In this document: positions 39,101 to 50,238 of the stretch, one piece after another
Position numbering within the stretch: position 1 is the first letter of the stretch
Layout: each line of letters begins with the position of its first letter
Assembly (NCBI RefSeq): GCF_019703515.2
Contig: NC_059382.1
Location: 15,913,001 to 15,977,000 of the forward strand
Source: Myxocyprinus asiaticus
Lineage: Eukaryota > Chordata > Actinopteri > Cypriniformes > Catostomidae
Direction: 5' to 3'
DNA length: 64,000 nucleotides
Notes under the pieces: generated by a model
What the model saw: the letters and a program-made list of their open reading frames with translations, nothing else
What the model was told of the DNA's origin: nothing
The model's database searches: none
Translations under genes and position numbers: made by a program

Positions 39101-40395
39101 CAACATGGTTGGCAGACATTGGACAATAATCAGTACATAGATTCAGAATTTATTATGTATAATAATTTTATTTTAACATGGTTGGCAGTGATTAGATGAT
39201 GCCGGGCATTATTTTGAATCATGAAATATTTATGCAAATTTCTGATTGGTAAAATGCTTCAGCACTGGCTATCACTTGTTTGTTTGACAGTGCAAAGAGA
39301 GAACATTGAGATTTTGTTGCCAAAGTAGAAAACAAAAACAATTGTAACAAGTCAAAGCAAGTCAAATAATTTTTATTTGTATAGTTTTTTTATTTGTGCT
39401 TTTCCCAATACATATTGTTCCAAAGCAGCTTGTCAGCTTGTTTTTGTAACGTCTCAAAAACATGAATAACCAACACTCCTGGTAACATAAACAACTTGAT
39501 AAAAAAAATCTGACTTTCTATAGCTTGGTATTATTTAAAATTTCACAATTTATACCCACTGTCCACATATGTGGACATGAATTTTTAGGAAAACTATTTG
39601 CTCTAGAATATTTTTTGTTCTCTTTTCCATGTTTATTAAGTGCTACTAATTACAAATCAAAAAGGGAAATGGAAAATGCCCACAGCAATCACACTCGGGT
39701 CTCAAGAGGTTACAGCTGATGTGTATAATTTTCTAATTGTTCTCGTATCCCAGCTTAATATGCAGTCAACTATAAGTACGTCATTTGTAGGATGATTTCA
39801 CCTAAAAGTGTAACACTGTGGCTCCTTGGCAGTATCAAAACATTCCTCTGTTTTTTTGAGCGGCCCGTCCAGCCTGATACAACATTGGATCAAAAAATGG
39901 CATGAGGTTTGGGCAGAAATATCTGTAAAACCAATTGAAGATGGTTTTATTCTAGCTATTATCAGCTCTAAAATATTGCATCAGCTACACATTGCACTTC
40001 GTGATTGCAGTCACTATAAGATGTGTTTAAAAATCCTTATCCAGTCATCTCAAATGACTTGACAAGTCATGGAAATTCATTGGTGAAAAGGTGTGGGAAC
40101 CCTGTTCACTAAGAATGTCATTACCTTTACATTACCTAAGTATGAAATGCACTCTCATTTAAATTCCCTGGCCATCAATTTCTACACTTTGATTTCCATG
40201 TTAGCTAGTCTTAATTAAAACAACATGCTTTCAATTAATTCCTGAATGATCCATTCCATTGGATGTTTTCAGTATCGTAATAATGAATAATACTGTGACC
40301 ATGCATGTCTAATTAATTAGTCACACAATGCTCAGTAATTGCATGCAGCACTTGTGACCTTTGGTTTGATCATATCTTTCATGTTCTCCCCATAG
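36144..40395. other. pitpnm3 intron 1, 3' part
   Basis: Over 4 kb with little recognisable repeat content apart from a common fish repeat fragment near 39355-39440 (ttatttgtatagtttttttattt...caaagcagctt). It ends in the pyrimidine-rich acceptor ttctccccatag before exon 2. No other exon candidate was seen. Confidence 0.5.
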
Positions 40396-40491
40396 CGACC
40401 CTTCGCAAGCTTAGCGCTTCTCACTGGCGCATGCAGAACATCGCCCAGGAATCTGTTGACAGCTCAGATGATGAGTTTTTTGATGCCCGCG
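40396..40491 (+). CDS. pitpnm3: pitpnm3 exon 2
   Basis: 96 nt between acceptor ttctccccatag (AG 40394-40395) and donor G|gtaagt (GT 40492). It completes codon 9 (GCG, Ala) and encodes residues 10-40, ending with one base of codon 41. The end reads ESVDSSDDEFFDAR, matching the conserved N-terminus of PITPNM3/Nir1 (human SVESSDDEFFDARE as I recall). The acidic SSDD run and the following EFFDAR form most of a FFAT motif, which in Nir proteins binds VAP at the endoplasmic reticulum. The first residues (TLRKLSASHWR) are basic and differ from mammals. PITPNM3 is the family member without the lipid-transfer domain. It is a membrane-associated protein linked to PYK2 and to human cone-rod dystrophy. 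Confidence 0.93.
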
Positions 40492-41089
40492 GTAAGTGTC
40501 ACTTATTTCCCACCCTTTATAATAACCTGATGGCTTCAGCTCTTCAGCATCTGTGCCCTACTCTCTTCATCCCTTTCTTTCTCTCTCTTTATGTCCATCA
40601 TCTGGTGTCTATTACAGGTGGCATACGCTATTATGGATGTTTGCTTCTGAAGAATGCAGTGAAACAGCTGTAAACTTGCATGGAATAAATCTGAAGGCCC
40701 TTTTTATTAAATCAAAAGCAAATGCTAAATTGTGGATTTCTTTTATTGTAGACTGTTGTGATGTGGCGTGATTGCTGTTATGATTGAACTGTGTAGTCAC
40801 AACTGTTCTTCTAACAACTAGGACGTACCAAGCCTTGACTGCAAATGTTAGACCACTAATGTGCTGTTGTCTGTTGAGTGGGGACCAAATAACAAGTCTT
40901 TCCAATCAGTATGATGAAAACTGGCAGCCGTATGTGCCTGTCAGCTAGTAAGAGTCCCTGTCCAGGCCAAGTAAAATGGCTTTAAATGTGCCTTTTTAGC
41001 AAAATGCCATCCTTACACAAAATCCTCGAAATGGGTTGAGCTTTACTTTACCTTCCCTCAGCAATATACCAATCTCTGTCCGTAGGCAG
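40492..41089. other. pitpnm3 intron 2, 5' part
   Basis: Intron 2 is 40492-53347 (12.9 kb). This first part has overlapping short ORFs on both strands with no domain. Confidence 0.5.
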
Positions 41090-41220
41090 CATTTACATTT
41101 AGCAGATGCTTTTATCCAAAGTGACTTGCAGTGCTCTTATCACAGGGACAGCCTCACTGGCACAACCTGAGGAAGTGTCTTCTTGCTCAAGGGTTCATCA
41201 GCCCTTGTGGGGTTGTTTGT
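41090..41220. repeat. dispersed fish repeat fragment
   Basis: Carries the phrase gcagatgcttttatccaaag followed by tgacttgcagtgc, which I recognise as very widespread in teleost genomes. Family not assigned. Confidence 0.5.
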
Positions 41221-41780
41221 TTAACACTAGGCTAAAATGGCTGAAAAGGCAACTGTAATTGTTGCAGGATGTGTTAATGGATCAACAACCTTGTTGAGAG
41301 ACATCTCTGGTGACAGTCAAACACCTGCTGAGATAAAGGGAGCATAGCAGTTTTGTTTGCTTATACATCATATTTCAAGGATCAGGCAATGGAAGGTCTT
41401 TATTGTCAGAGATCGGAGATATCAAGTCGGAATTTCCCACATCCGACTTTAAATGGAGAGCAGAATAAGGGCAGGGGTTGGGGCATGAAACACATTCCTA
41501 TGAACCACAAATCTTATCAACTTATATTTTATGATCTTGTGATTTTATTGGTGGTTTATGTTCAGGGATAATGTAAGGACTACAATTACCCATGCTATGA
41601 TATAAGTCCATACCATGATATAAGATGTCATACCACCCACCAGATTTAGAAATTTGGCTTGGGGCAAAAATGCCACAGAAAGTGACTGAAATATGTCAAG
41701 TATTTTAAATGCCCCAGGCCAGAAGTGAATTCCTCAGTTTTATTTTTATCTGTTGATATATTTCAAAATTCTATTCTAGG

Positions 41781-42235
41781 CCTGTGTAGTTTAGACTACA
41801 TCCACATTAATCCAGATAATTTTAAAACTGCAATTTTGTTTCAAAACGCTCTCCATCCACACTGCCATTTTCAAACATTTTCCAGAAGTTGCTTGTCTAC
41901 ACTGAAACGATTAAAAAATCCCCTTACTGCGCATGCAGAAAAAAAGCTTAAGGATGGCCGTGAAACGCAATTGTCCTCGTGTTCCTCTACCGGACAGCAA
42001 TTCCGAATAAACTTCCCGTCGCCTTTGAAGGAATGCAATGTGAAGGTTGTACAAAGTAACATTTATCTTTAACAACTCTTTCAAAGTGGATAGCAGGCAC
42101 AGCAACGCTGCCACAACATGAGCTGCCATCTTGATTGTTTTGGGTTGAATGGATCACATGACTTTGTCACAACAAATATGTTTTCAAATATCTCTGTTTT
42201 CGCAATCCACACTACAACACGAATACGTCTTTTTT
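41781..42235. mobile_element. MITE-like repeat
   Basis: The left part (ctgtgtagtttagactacatcc) and the right part (tcgcaatccacactacaacac) are weak inverted partners. The interior repeats ccacactgccatttt and ctacactgaaacg phrases. No ORF. Boundaries uncertain. Confidence 0.4.
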
Positions 42236-42439
42236 TATTTATCCAATTGAGAGAGCATTTTATAAAACTTAGTTGCCTGTCTGTCACTCACTCGACATTG
42301 TATCGATGTAGTGACACTAGGGGTTCGATCTTGAGAGCCCCAATCACCTTTGCTTAAAATAGAAAAGGCCAATTTTACGGCGTATCAGCAGCCACCCTCG
42401 CACGGTTGAGTGCTGTGCTTCCCCTAGGTGCTTCGGCAG

Positions 42440-42895
42440 CCTGAGTCTGCAGGTGCTAAAAGAGTATATTCAAGAAGGAGTATATTTTCCTTCTCCTCGT
42501 GTCTTTACCAAGGTCGCAGAGGCTGCCCTGGTGCATTCGCAATTATCTCGACGACTGGCTAATCCTAGCTCAATCGTGAGATCTATTGTGTGCGCACAGG
42601 GACCTTGTGTTTCAGCACCTCGACCGACTCGGGCTTCAGGTCAACTGGGAGAAGATCAAGCTCTCCCCTGTGCAGAGCATCTCTTTTCTCGGTATGGAGT
42701 TGGACTTGGTCACCCTCAGGGTCCACCTTACGACTGAACATGCTCAGTCAGTGATGACCTGCCTGAAGACCTTCAGGCAAAAGGCAACGGCGCCAGTGAA
42801 ACAATTTCAGAGGCTCCTGGGGCATATGGCATCCTCGGCGGCGGTTCTCCCCCTCGGGTTGATGCATATGAGACCGCTTCAGCACTGTCTACTTG
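42440..42895 (+). pseudogene. DIRS-like retrotransposon reverse transcriptase / RNase H fragment
   Basis: In one frame it reads SPRVFTKVAEAAL. After a frameshift it continues as NYLDDWLI (42541-42564) with the catalytic Asp pair. After an in-frame stop it runs on as HRDLVFQHLDRLGLQVNWEK, SPVQSISFLGMEL and FQRLLGHMASSAAV up to about 42895. This order, YLDDW then LGLQVNWEKS then FLGM then QRLLGHM, is the pattern of DIRS1-type elements of fish and amphibians. Both ends are truncated and no terminal repeats or tyrosine recombinase gene are seen nearby. Confidence 0.8.
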
Positions 42896-42957
42896 TTTTT
42901 GCGATATTATGGTTTTTCGCATAAATTAAATTCGCAACTTGGATGGAAACAGCTAGT
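42896..42957. repeat. end fragment of a MITE family
   Basis: The phrase ttcgcaacttggatggaaacagctag resembles the inverted ends of the element at 50239-51968. It abuts the DIRS-like fragment. Confidence 0.4.
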
Positions 42958-43040
42958 GTCAACTGTCAAATGAAATTTCCTCCATTATAAATGTTTACTT
43001 TGCACTACAGTTTGGGAACAGCTGGGTTGTATAATGTCTG

Positions 43041-43289
43041 TGTGATGAGGAGGAGAGTGTGGCCGGGCCGTGATGGTGCACGGCCAGCACTGAATCAGCT
43101 GATCAGCGGGAGAGCGAGATAAAGGGGAGCCGGAGGTGCCAGTTCGAGAGAGAGAGAGAGAGATGCACGCAGCCGCGTTGCATGTGTGTCTGTGTTTATA
43201 TGTGTTTCATGTTGAGTTTTACATTAAACTTTATGTTGAGTGTTCAGCCGGGTTCCTGCCTCCTCCTTGCCCATCCTTGAACTCTTACA
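43041..43289 (+). mobile_element. solo LTR related to the TRIM-like element
   Basis: Begins TG, ends CA, 249 bp. The flanks gtctg (43036-43040) and gtctt (43290-43294) match at four of five positions. It shares the layout and phrases of the 21165-22348 LTRs read on their minus strand: gataaagg, gttcgagagagagagaga, gcacgcagc, a ttaaac-containing segment, cagccggttc/cagccgggttc, cctcct and the terminal cttaca. No second LTR or internal region is present. Confidence 0.75.
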
Positions 43290-43731
43290 GTCTTTTATTT
43301 TTTTGCTTATACTGTATGGGACTTTGGGCAACAAGATTTCTATGTCTAGTGAGACACCTACACTTAGATGTAGTCTGAAAGCTATGGACCCTTTTCACAG
43401 ACTGTTTCTGTCTTATACAGTGGTGTAAATCTAGCAAACTTTTTTATATTTGCAATTTTAAAATAATTTAATGTAAATTTATCACATTATATTTTGTATT
43501 ATATTAACCTGTAATACTTTTTATAAGAATAATAAACAAGTTACCACAGCTGCAAAAAGGTTTCTAAAACAGCTGCTGAAGGAGTGACAGAAAATTTGGC
43601 ATCTTTCTCACCTCTGACTGCTGTAATCCATCACTTTCAATTTTGTAAAGCTGTGAAAGTGTAATAGTGGATTTTTCTTTTGATGTTGGAGTAAACAGGT
43701 AAGCAAAATTGTTGCTATATTTGCTGTGCTG

Positions 43732-44071
43732 TCCCTTGCACTGCTTAATCAGTTATCCTGCTATTGTTTCTGCATTACAGACCTAGATCTGTGAAAAGGG
43801 GATCCATTGACAGAACAAAATGGTCTTTCTTAAATGCTCAAATAAATGCAGTGTTCTTTTAAAAAATATCAGTGAGTTTGGTTTCAAAGCTTTAAAGTTA
43901 ATCTGTTGTCTCCACTGAGTGTCATTTTCATCATAGTTGTTTCTGGCCTGTGTGAAGTTTTTACAAATCACTTAAATGTTGTTTTCTAGCGGCTAAGTGT
44001 TTGTTTAGCAATCACTTTTATCAGGAGAGTCATTGTGAAGTGTTTTTGACTTAGGCTCAGAGTGGGAGCTT
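43732..44071 (+). repeat. 340-bp repeat, copy A (inverted partner at 49043)
   Basis: Reverse complement of 49043-49382 with only about six differences, so about 98% identical. Non-coding: the 62-codon ORF found in both copies is simply the same sequence read twice. No terminal inverted repeat or target duplication was recognised. Confidence 0.92.
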
Positions 44072-44146
44072 ATTGGCTTTCTGTGTGAGTGACACTGCAA
44101 AGGTGTCCTTGTGAAATCACAGAGGTTTGCGTCAGGGACACGACTA

Positions 44147-44148
<2 letters not shown>

Positions 44149-44179
<31 letters not shown>
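44149..44179. repeat. (GT)n microsatellite
   Basis: About 15 GT units. Confidence 0.95.
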
Positions 44180-44181
<2 letters not shown>

Positions 44182-44630
44182 AATATATATATTTCAATGC
44201 GGTTGTGTGGATCTGTGTGGCTAGCTATTGTTGACCCATCTTCAGTGACCTGTGAGAATGACCCCTGTCAGTCAGTGTGCAGTACAGATGATCAAAACGG
44301 CGGGGAAACTCAGACTCATCACAGTTTCGGCTTTGTCGGCCTGCCTTCACCTCCGTGACACATGAGGCTCTTTCATGCATATCAGACTGTCACTGTCCCT
44401 GTCCAGCACTCTGCTATAAGCCGCTGATACCCGCTGGATGAATCTCCTTTGAGCTGCATCATGGAGTGCCATGTGAATTAGGCTTTTCTCTTGAGGACTG
44501 TGCAGATATGAAAAATGACATATAAAGAATAAATATGCTGCTTTAGATGACTGCTAAATAAATGTCCTAAATATCAGTGATTTAAAATAAAAGTAGACTT
44601 TGCACTTACAAAGAAATACCATTTCATCCA

Positions 44631-44650
44631 AATATATATATATATATATT
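44631..44650. repeat. (AT)n microsatellite
   Basis: About 10 AT units. Confidence 0.9.
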
Positions 44651-45032
44651 TTTACAATGTACCATACAAATATCATGGTATTATCTAAAGAGCCTTGGAG
44701 TGTCAAGATAAATACCATCATACATTATATGATGAATATGGTGATAATTCATTACTATGGTTCAGAAATGTCAAATTACTGTTTGGGGTGCACCAGTACA
44801 AAATGTGTATGCTGATACAATATCCGATTGTTTAGAACAACATCTGTGCATCTCTAATTACCATGATATTACCATCATACCATATTCATGATTCGATTAC
44901 AATTCAAAGGGTAATTATTTGATTACAAAAATTATTCTCAATGCATCACGATGCATCTTGTCCTCAAATTTTTTATCAATACACACAGTCAGCATTTAAA
45001 TAGTATTAAATTATTAATCCTAAACCAGGGCT

Positions 45033-45468
45033 GTTTTTTTTCCTCCCCTTTTCTACCCAATTTTGAATGCCCAATTCCCAGTGCGCTCTAAGTCCTCGTG
45101 GTGGTGTAGTGACTCGCCTCAATCCAGGTGGCGGAGGATGAATCTCAGTTGCCTCCATGTCTCAGACCGTCAATCCGAGCATCTTATCACATGGCTTGTT
45201 GAGCACATTACCACAGAGACGTAGCGCGTGTGGAGGCACATGCTATTCTCCGCGGCATCCTCGCACAACTCGCCACACGCTCCACCGAAATTGAGAACCA
45301 CACATTATAGCGACCACGAGGAGGTTACCCCATGTGACTCTACCCTCCCTAGCAACTGGGCCAATTTGGTTACTTAGGAGACCTGGCTGGAGTCACTCAG
45401 CACGCCCTGGATTCGAACTCACGACTCCAGGGGTGGTAGTTAGCGTCAGTACTCACTGAGCTACCACC
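45033..45468 (-). mobile_element. tRNA-derived SINE, minus strand
   Basis: Same family as 15577-16004 and in the same orientation. The T-run at 45034-45042 is the A-tail. The tRNA-like head ends near 45468, with B-box complement ggattcgaactc and A-box complement ctgagctacc. Confidence 0.82.
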
Positions 45469-45512
45469 AGTTTTTAAGCATAGGCAAACTAGTTGGTCAC
45501 CTAGGGTGCCAC

Positions 45513-46568
45513 CAGTGCTGGGTAGTAACTGATTACATGTAATATGGATTACGTAATCAGATTATGAAATCAAGTACTTGTAATTGGATTAAATTACATT
45601 TTAAAATACTCATAATCGGACTGCAGTTACTTTCTTATGGATTACATGATTACCTGTTAATTAGGCAATGACAGTAAATTGTTCATTATATGGAATTTTT
45701 TCTCTTTTTTTAAATCTTTCAAATTTTTTACTTGCCTAACTACGATATATGTTCAGTAACTCTTCGAGTGCGTTTGGAAGAGAGTGAGAGAGGGAAGGTT
45801 GTCAAATTGCACACAGACCAGATACTATTAGCCAGGTGAAGATGGAACGGTTTAAATCAGCATTGGACCACTGGATGTACAGGGATAATTTCACTTTTAA
45901 GGTGACGTGGGAAAAAACCGATTACTGTGCAATGTAAACTCTGCCTTCCAAAGGTTAATATCCTGTCAACTGCAAAGGATTCAGCATCAAATTTAAAGAA
46001 GCATTTGAAGATGTGTTTGCATGTTTTCTTAACTTTCTTTACTCCTGACGAACACATTTTAAGTATTATTTAAATTATCACTCTGTGTGTAATATACACT
46101 GTAACCATGTGTCGCTATGTGTTTGGACCATCAAACACATAAAAATGCCCAAATATCCAGTTGCATTAGCGGTGTAAAAATAGTTTTAGTTTCGTGAATT
46201 GCTTTTGTACTCCGCTTTAAAGTGCACTTTTGCGATAACTTTGAGGCCGTTTTTGTGATGCTGATTTCCAAATATAACTGGTCTGATCTCTTACCACACA
46301 AGGATGGCATTTAAAAAATGGTGAAATTCATGACCACGTTTGTGTAACGCCCCTGGAACCTGTCCATGTTTCTACAAACTTCCATAAGAAATGCAAGTGA
46401 CATCAAATAAAAAAGCTAGGTTGGAAGTAATCCAAAAGTAATCCAAAAGTAACTGAATTAGATTACCCAAAAATGTAATCTGCAAGATTACGTTACTGAT
46501 TGCAATTTTTGTCATGTAATTTTTAATCAGCACCCGATTACAATTAAGAGGTAATCTGCCCAGCACTA
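45513..46568. mobile_element. hAT-like MITE
   Basis: Inverted ends cagtgctgggtagtaac / ...cccagcact, flanked by gtgccac at 45506-45512 and 46569-46575. The many gtaat/attac motifs and the terminal GGGTAGTAAC relate it to the hAT-like element at 12319-14760. No transposase. Confidence 0.8.
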
Positions 46569-46575
46569 GTGCCAC

Positions 46576-48025
46576 CTAAGAGGAGGTTGCCGCCACACAC
46601 CCCAAATGCAGCAGACAAAAAATAATTAGAAAATAAAACCATCCCCCATGTCTCCAGAACCTCTGTCTCATCATTATTTTCAACTGTTTTTTCCCTTTCT
46701 ATGCAAATCTAGTGCAATAACAGGTGCAAGCTCGTCTTTCATGTGGTTTGTTGACATGTCATCACGAATAAACTCTCCAGTTGCTATGCACTTGAGTTTG
46801 TAAATGAATTTCGGAATCATAGTTTTAGTTGGGGGCAGTGGTCGTGTGGTTGATACATCCAGTCTGCGATCAGCTCTGTAGTGTGCGCTTGGCTTTAGTA
46901 TATTCATGTCTGATCATTTGTTTCTAGCATCTCACTGTGTCTCTGGCATCACATCAGCGCAACTGCACTGCAATGATTTAAATTGAACTCAAAATCAATT
47001 CAGAATTTTTGAGAATCGATTCAGAATCATTGGAGAAAGAATTGTGATGCATCAGAGAATCTGTTTTCCCCCCCACCCCTAATAATGATAACATTTTATA
47101 AGAAGGCATGTGAAGAAATTTTAATTTTACTACATTTAAATATAACTCCGACTCAGACATAAAAAGAAAAAAACCTTCTTGTTGTGGAGCCATACATCTA
47201 ATCGCATAGGTTTTAATTGGTCTTAATTGCTTGATTTAACATGCAATTACATAATTAGATGCTCCCCCCCCCCTTTTTGAGCATAAGAACAGCAGTGTTC
47301 GTTTTATGAACGAGTGCATTCAAGATCATTCAAGCTCTTTCCCCTGACTGTCAGTTTGTTTTGCACTGACATGGATAAATTTCTTAGGCCGTTAATTTAG
47401 ATCTGTTAATGGAGCGTGTACGTTTGAGTTATGAGATTTGTCAGAGTGTGCCTAAACTGAACACATTTGTACAGGCTGAAATATGATCAGACCCTCATTT
47501 AAAACTGTGATACATTTCTGCTTGAGACAGATTGTTAAATGTATTTACAGTCATTGATTGTGACTGCTAATTGCTACACAGAGGCTTTGCTTTATTTAAA
47601 GTTAGGCTAAGCGTTTTTGTGTTGCATTGATTGTTCTAACAGCCTCTGAGGTCGAGTAGGCAAAAGATCCATTTTAGACAAATCAAGCAAGAAATTAGGC
47701 ATTTATAACTATCAGACCAAAGAGCAATGACTGCTTGTCTCCTTACCTCATTTTTAATAAATTCCCTGTTTTGGTATCAGGGGTGAGTTGCTTGGTTTGC
47801 ATGAGGCAGCTTGTAATTATGAATATATGAGGCATCTGAAAGCTGCTCTCTTGACAGATTTCCAAAACCGGTGTTGTACACGGAAGTGGATGTTTGAGTG
47901 TATGCTTCAGAAGTATGTGCTTTGCCTTCCATTTTCATATATTTAAATTCTTATATAATTTTATGTAAATTAATTGTGACACAGGGACAAATGTTCAAGT
48001 CAAATTCCTTGTAAGTGCAACTGGC
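46576..48025. other. pitpnm3 intron 2, unannotated stretch
   Basis: AT-rich with short C-runs near 47070 and 47263. No exon or repeat boundary recognised. Confidence 0.4.
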
Positions 48026-48823
48026 TTAAAGGACACGTTCTCCCAAAAGTGAACATTCTGTTATTTTACTCACCCTTATGCTGTTTCAAACCAGTTTGAC
48101 TTTCTTGCTTCTCTGCAACACAAAAGGAGAAATTTTGAAGAAAGTACTGGTCACTCTTTCCATGTATGGTTCTTTTTAATTTGATTTTTTTCAGTGAATC
48201 AGTTGATCTGGTCCACAAAACTGGTCTGAATGATGATTCGTTCATGAACTGGACTAAAACGACTTATTTTAGTCTGTTCCTCACACAACGCAATCGAATG
48301 TCTTCAGAAGACTGGGAATAAAGCACATATGGAGTTGTATGAACCACTTTTATTGTGCTTTTATGGCACTTTTGTGTCCTTTTTAAAACTTTTTAAAAGC
48401 TCCTGTCCCAGATCATTGTAAATGCATGGACCAGAGCGACCAACAGGGCTTGACATTAAGCAAGTAAACTGGTCATTCACTTGCCAGTGTTAAAAAGTTA
48501 CTTGTCCAGAGAAAAATAAAAAGGACGAAAGAAAGAAAAAGGAAAAGCCTCCATCACAATTATTACAGCTAGTAGGGATCACATTAAGAACACAGTGCAA
48601 AGAGACGGTTAATTTATTACTCACCCTCAAGCCTGTATGAATGTCTCTCTTCTGAGGAACACAAAATTAGATTTTTGACAGAATGTTAGTCACAGTCAGT
48701 ATTCACTGTCACTGCATCTTTTTTCCCTACTCAATAATAGTGAATGGTGACAGAAACTAACATTGTTTCTCATTAGTTCCATGGAAGATAAAAATGTAGA
48801 TAGGTTTGGAACAACATGAAGGT
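48026..48823. repeat. two partial, diverged MITE copies
   Basis: At 48026 the sequence cttaaaggacacgttctccc with actcacccttatgctg starts a copy. At 48611 attactcaccctcaagcctg starts another, ending with taggtttggaacaacatgaagg near 48823. Both resemble the short subfamily at 1961-2269 but lack matching ends. Confidence 0.5.
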
Positions 48824-49042
48824 AACACTTTACAATAAGGTTCCATTCAAGGTGCACTTTTCAGGTGCAGTTTCACATGCCATTGTAGAAATTTAGTATT
48901 TAGTCAGCCATGATTACTTTAATCAATGAGTGAAAGTGTCAAATAACAGGACGGTTACTGAGATTAAGCGAGTAGTATTCAGCTGGTCATGTGATTCTAA
49001 CATGGCAGCCCCCATGTGCGGACCCTCTCCATGTATTCTTAT

Positions 49043-49382
49043 TAAGCTCCCACTCTGAGCCTAAGTCAAAACACTTCACAATGACTCTCCTGATAAAAGT
49101 GATTGCTAAACAAACACTTAGCTGCTAGAAAACAACATTTAAGTGATTTGTAAAAACTTCACACAGGCCAGAAACAACTATGATGAAAATGACACTCAGT
49201 GGAGACAACAGATTAACTTTAAAGCTTTGAAACCAAACTCACTGATATTTTTTAAAAGAACACTGCATTTTTTTGAGCATTTAAGAAAGACCATTTTGTT
49301 CTGTCAATGGACCCCCTTTTCACAGATCTAGGTCTGTAATGCGGAAACGATAGCAGGATAACTGATTAAGCAGTGCAAGGGA
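49043..49382 (-). repeat. 340-bp repeat, copy B (inverted partner at 43732)
   Basis: Near-identical reverse complement of 43732-44071. It ends four bases before the L1 fragment starts at 49387. Confidence 0.92.
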
Positions 49383-49386
49383 GAAC

Positions 49387-49939
49387 GCTGTCAGAGCCAA
49401 AGCTTCAGATTTAAACCAATTGACTCTGTATCCTGAGAATTTAGAAAAGGAATTAATAATTCTGTGGAGGCAAGGCATAGATCTAATGGGGTCGGAGACA
49501 AATAATAAAATATCATCAGCGTAAAGCAAAAGCATATGCGCCATACCTCCCGCCACCACCCCTGGAAAATCCTCTTCCCTTCTTATCACGGCTGCTAATG
49601 GTTCCAGGGCAAGACAGAACAATAATGGTGAAAGAGGGTAACCCTGCTGGGTTCCCCTATCCAGAGTAAAATAATCTGAAATTAATACATGTTTATAAAG
49701 TAACATAATCCATCCAATAAAAGTATTCCCGAAAAAGATAATCCCATTCTACCATATCAAACGCCTTTTCGGCATCAAGTGAGATGGCCGGAGTCTGATC
49801 ATTCGCCACTGACCGCATAATATTAATGAAATGCCTAATGTTATCAGAAGAGGTGCGGCTCTGAATAAACCCCACTTGATCTATATGTGTAAGAGATGTC
49901 ATAATCGGTTAGCCAGAATTTTTGACAATATTTTTATGT
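49387..49939 (-). pseudogene. L1 reverse transcriptase fragment
   Basis: An internal piece of the same LINE family as 18112-23967. On the minus strand it reads DQVGFIQSRTSSDNIRHF, then GTQQGYPLSPLLFCLALEPL, then LLLYADDILLFVSD, so unlike the long copy its catalytic YADD box is intact. It has internal deletions (near 49690 and 49733) and lacks both ends of the LINE. Confidence 0.9.
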
Positions 49940-50238
49940 TGCCAAAAAAACATTGTTACTACAATATTGCAACAAAGTAGTATTAAAGGAAATATTAAGA
50001 GTGAAGACAGGAAACAGGATGGGAAAAAGGCAGATTCAAACCCAGGTCATCTGCACAGAAAAAGCACATCCACTCTTTACACACCATGCCATTGCAGCGA
50101 CACTAGGGGCACAGATTTTCTTCAATTTCTGTGTTTCCACCAGACTATTGGAGTGCAGATAGCTGCGCTGTGTGGCAGGTGCTATTTAGACCTAGTGTAA
50201 ATAGTCACTCCGTACTTTACATGACTTCCCATCATTAG

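Noticed and set aside
42586..42924. Host gene fragment encoding a 112-residue protein
   Set aside because: The sequence matches the DIRS-type reverse transcriptase / RNase H pattern, with a YLDDW box upstream in the same frame.
43136..43378. 80-codon ORF starting MPVREREREM
   Set aside because: It covers the GA-run and body of the solo LTR; low-complexity chance frame.
43783..49331. Identical 62-codon ORF appearing twice, as if a conserved small gene
   Set aside because: It is the same duplicated 340-bp DNA read in both inverted copies. The few differences are not biased to silent sites.
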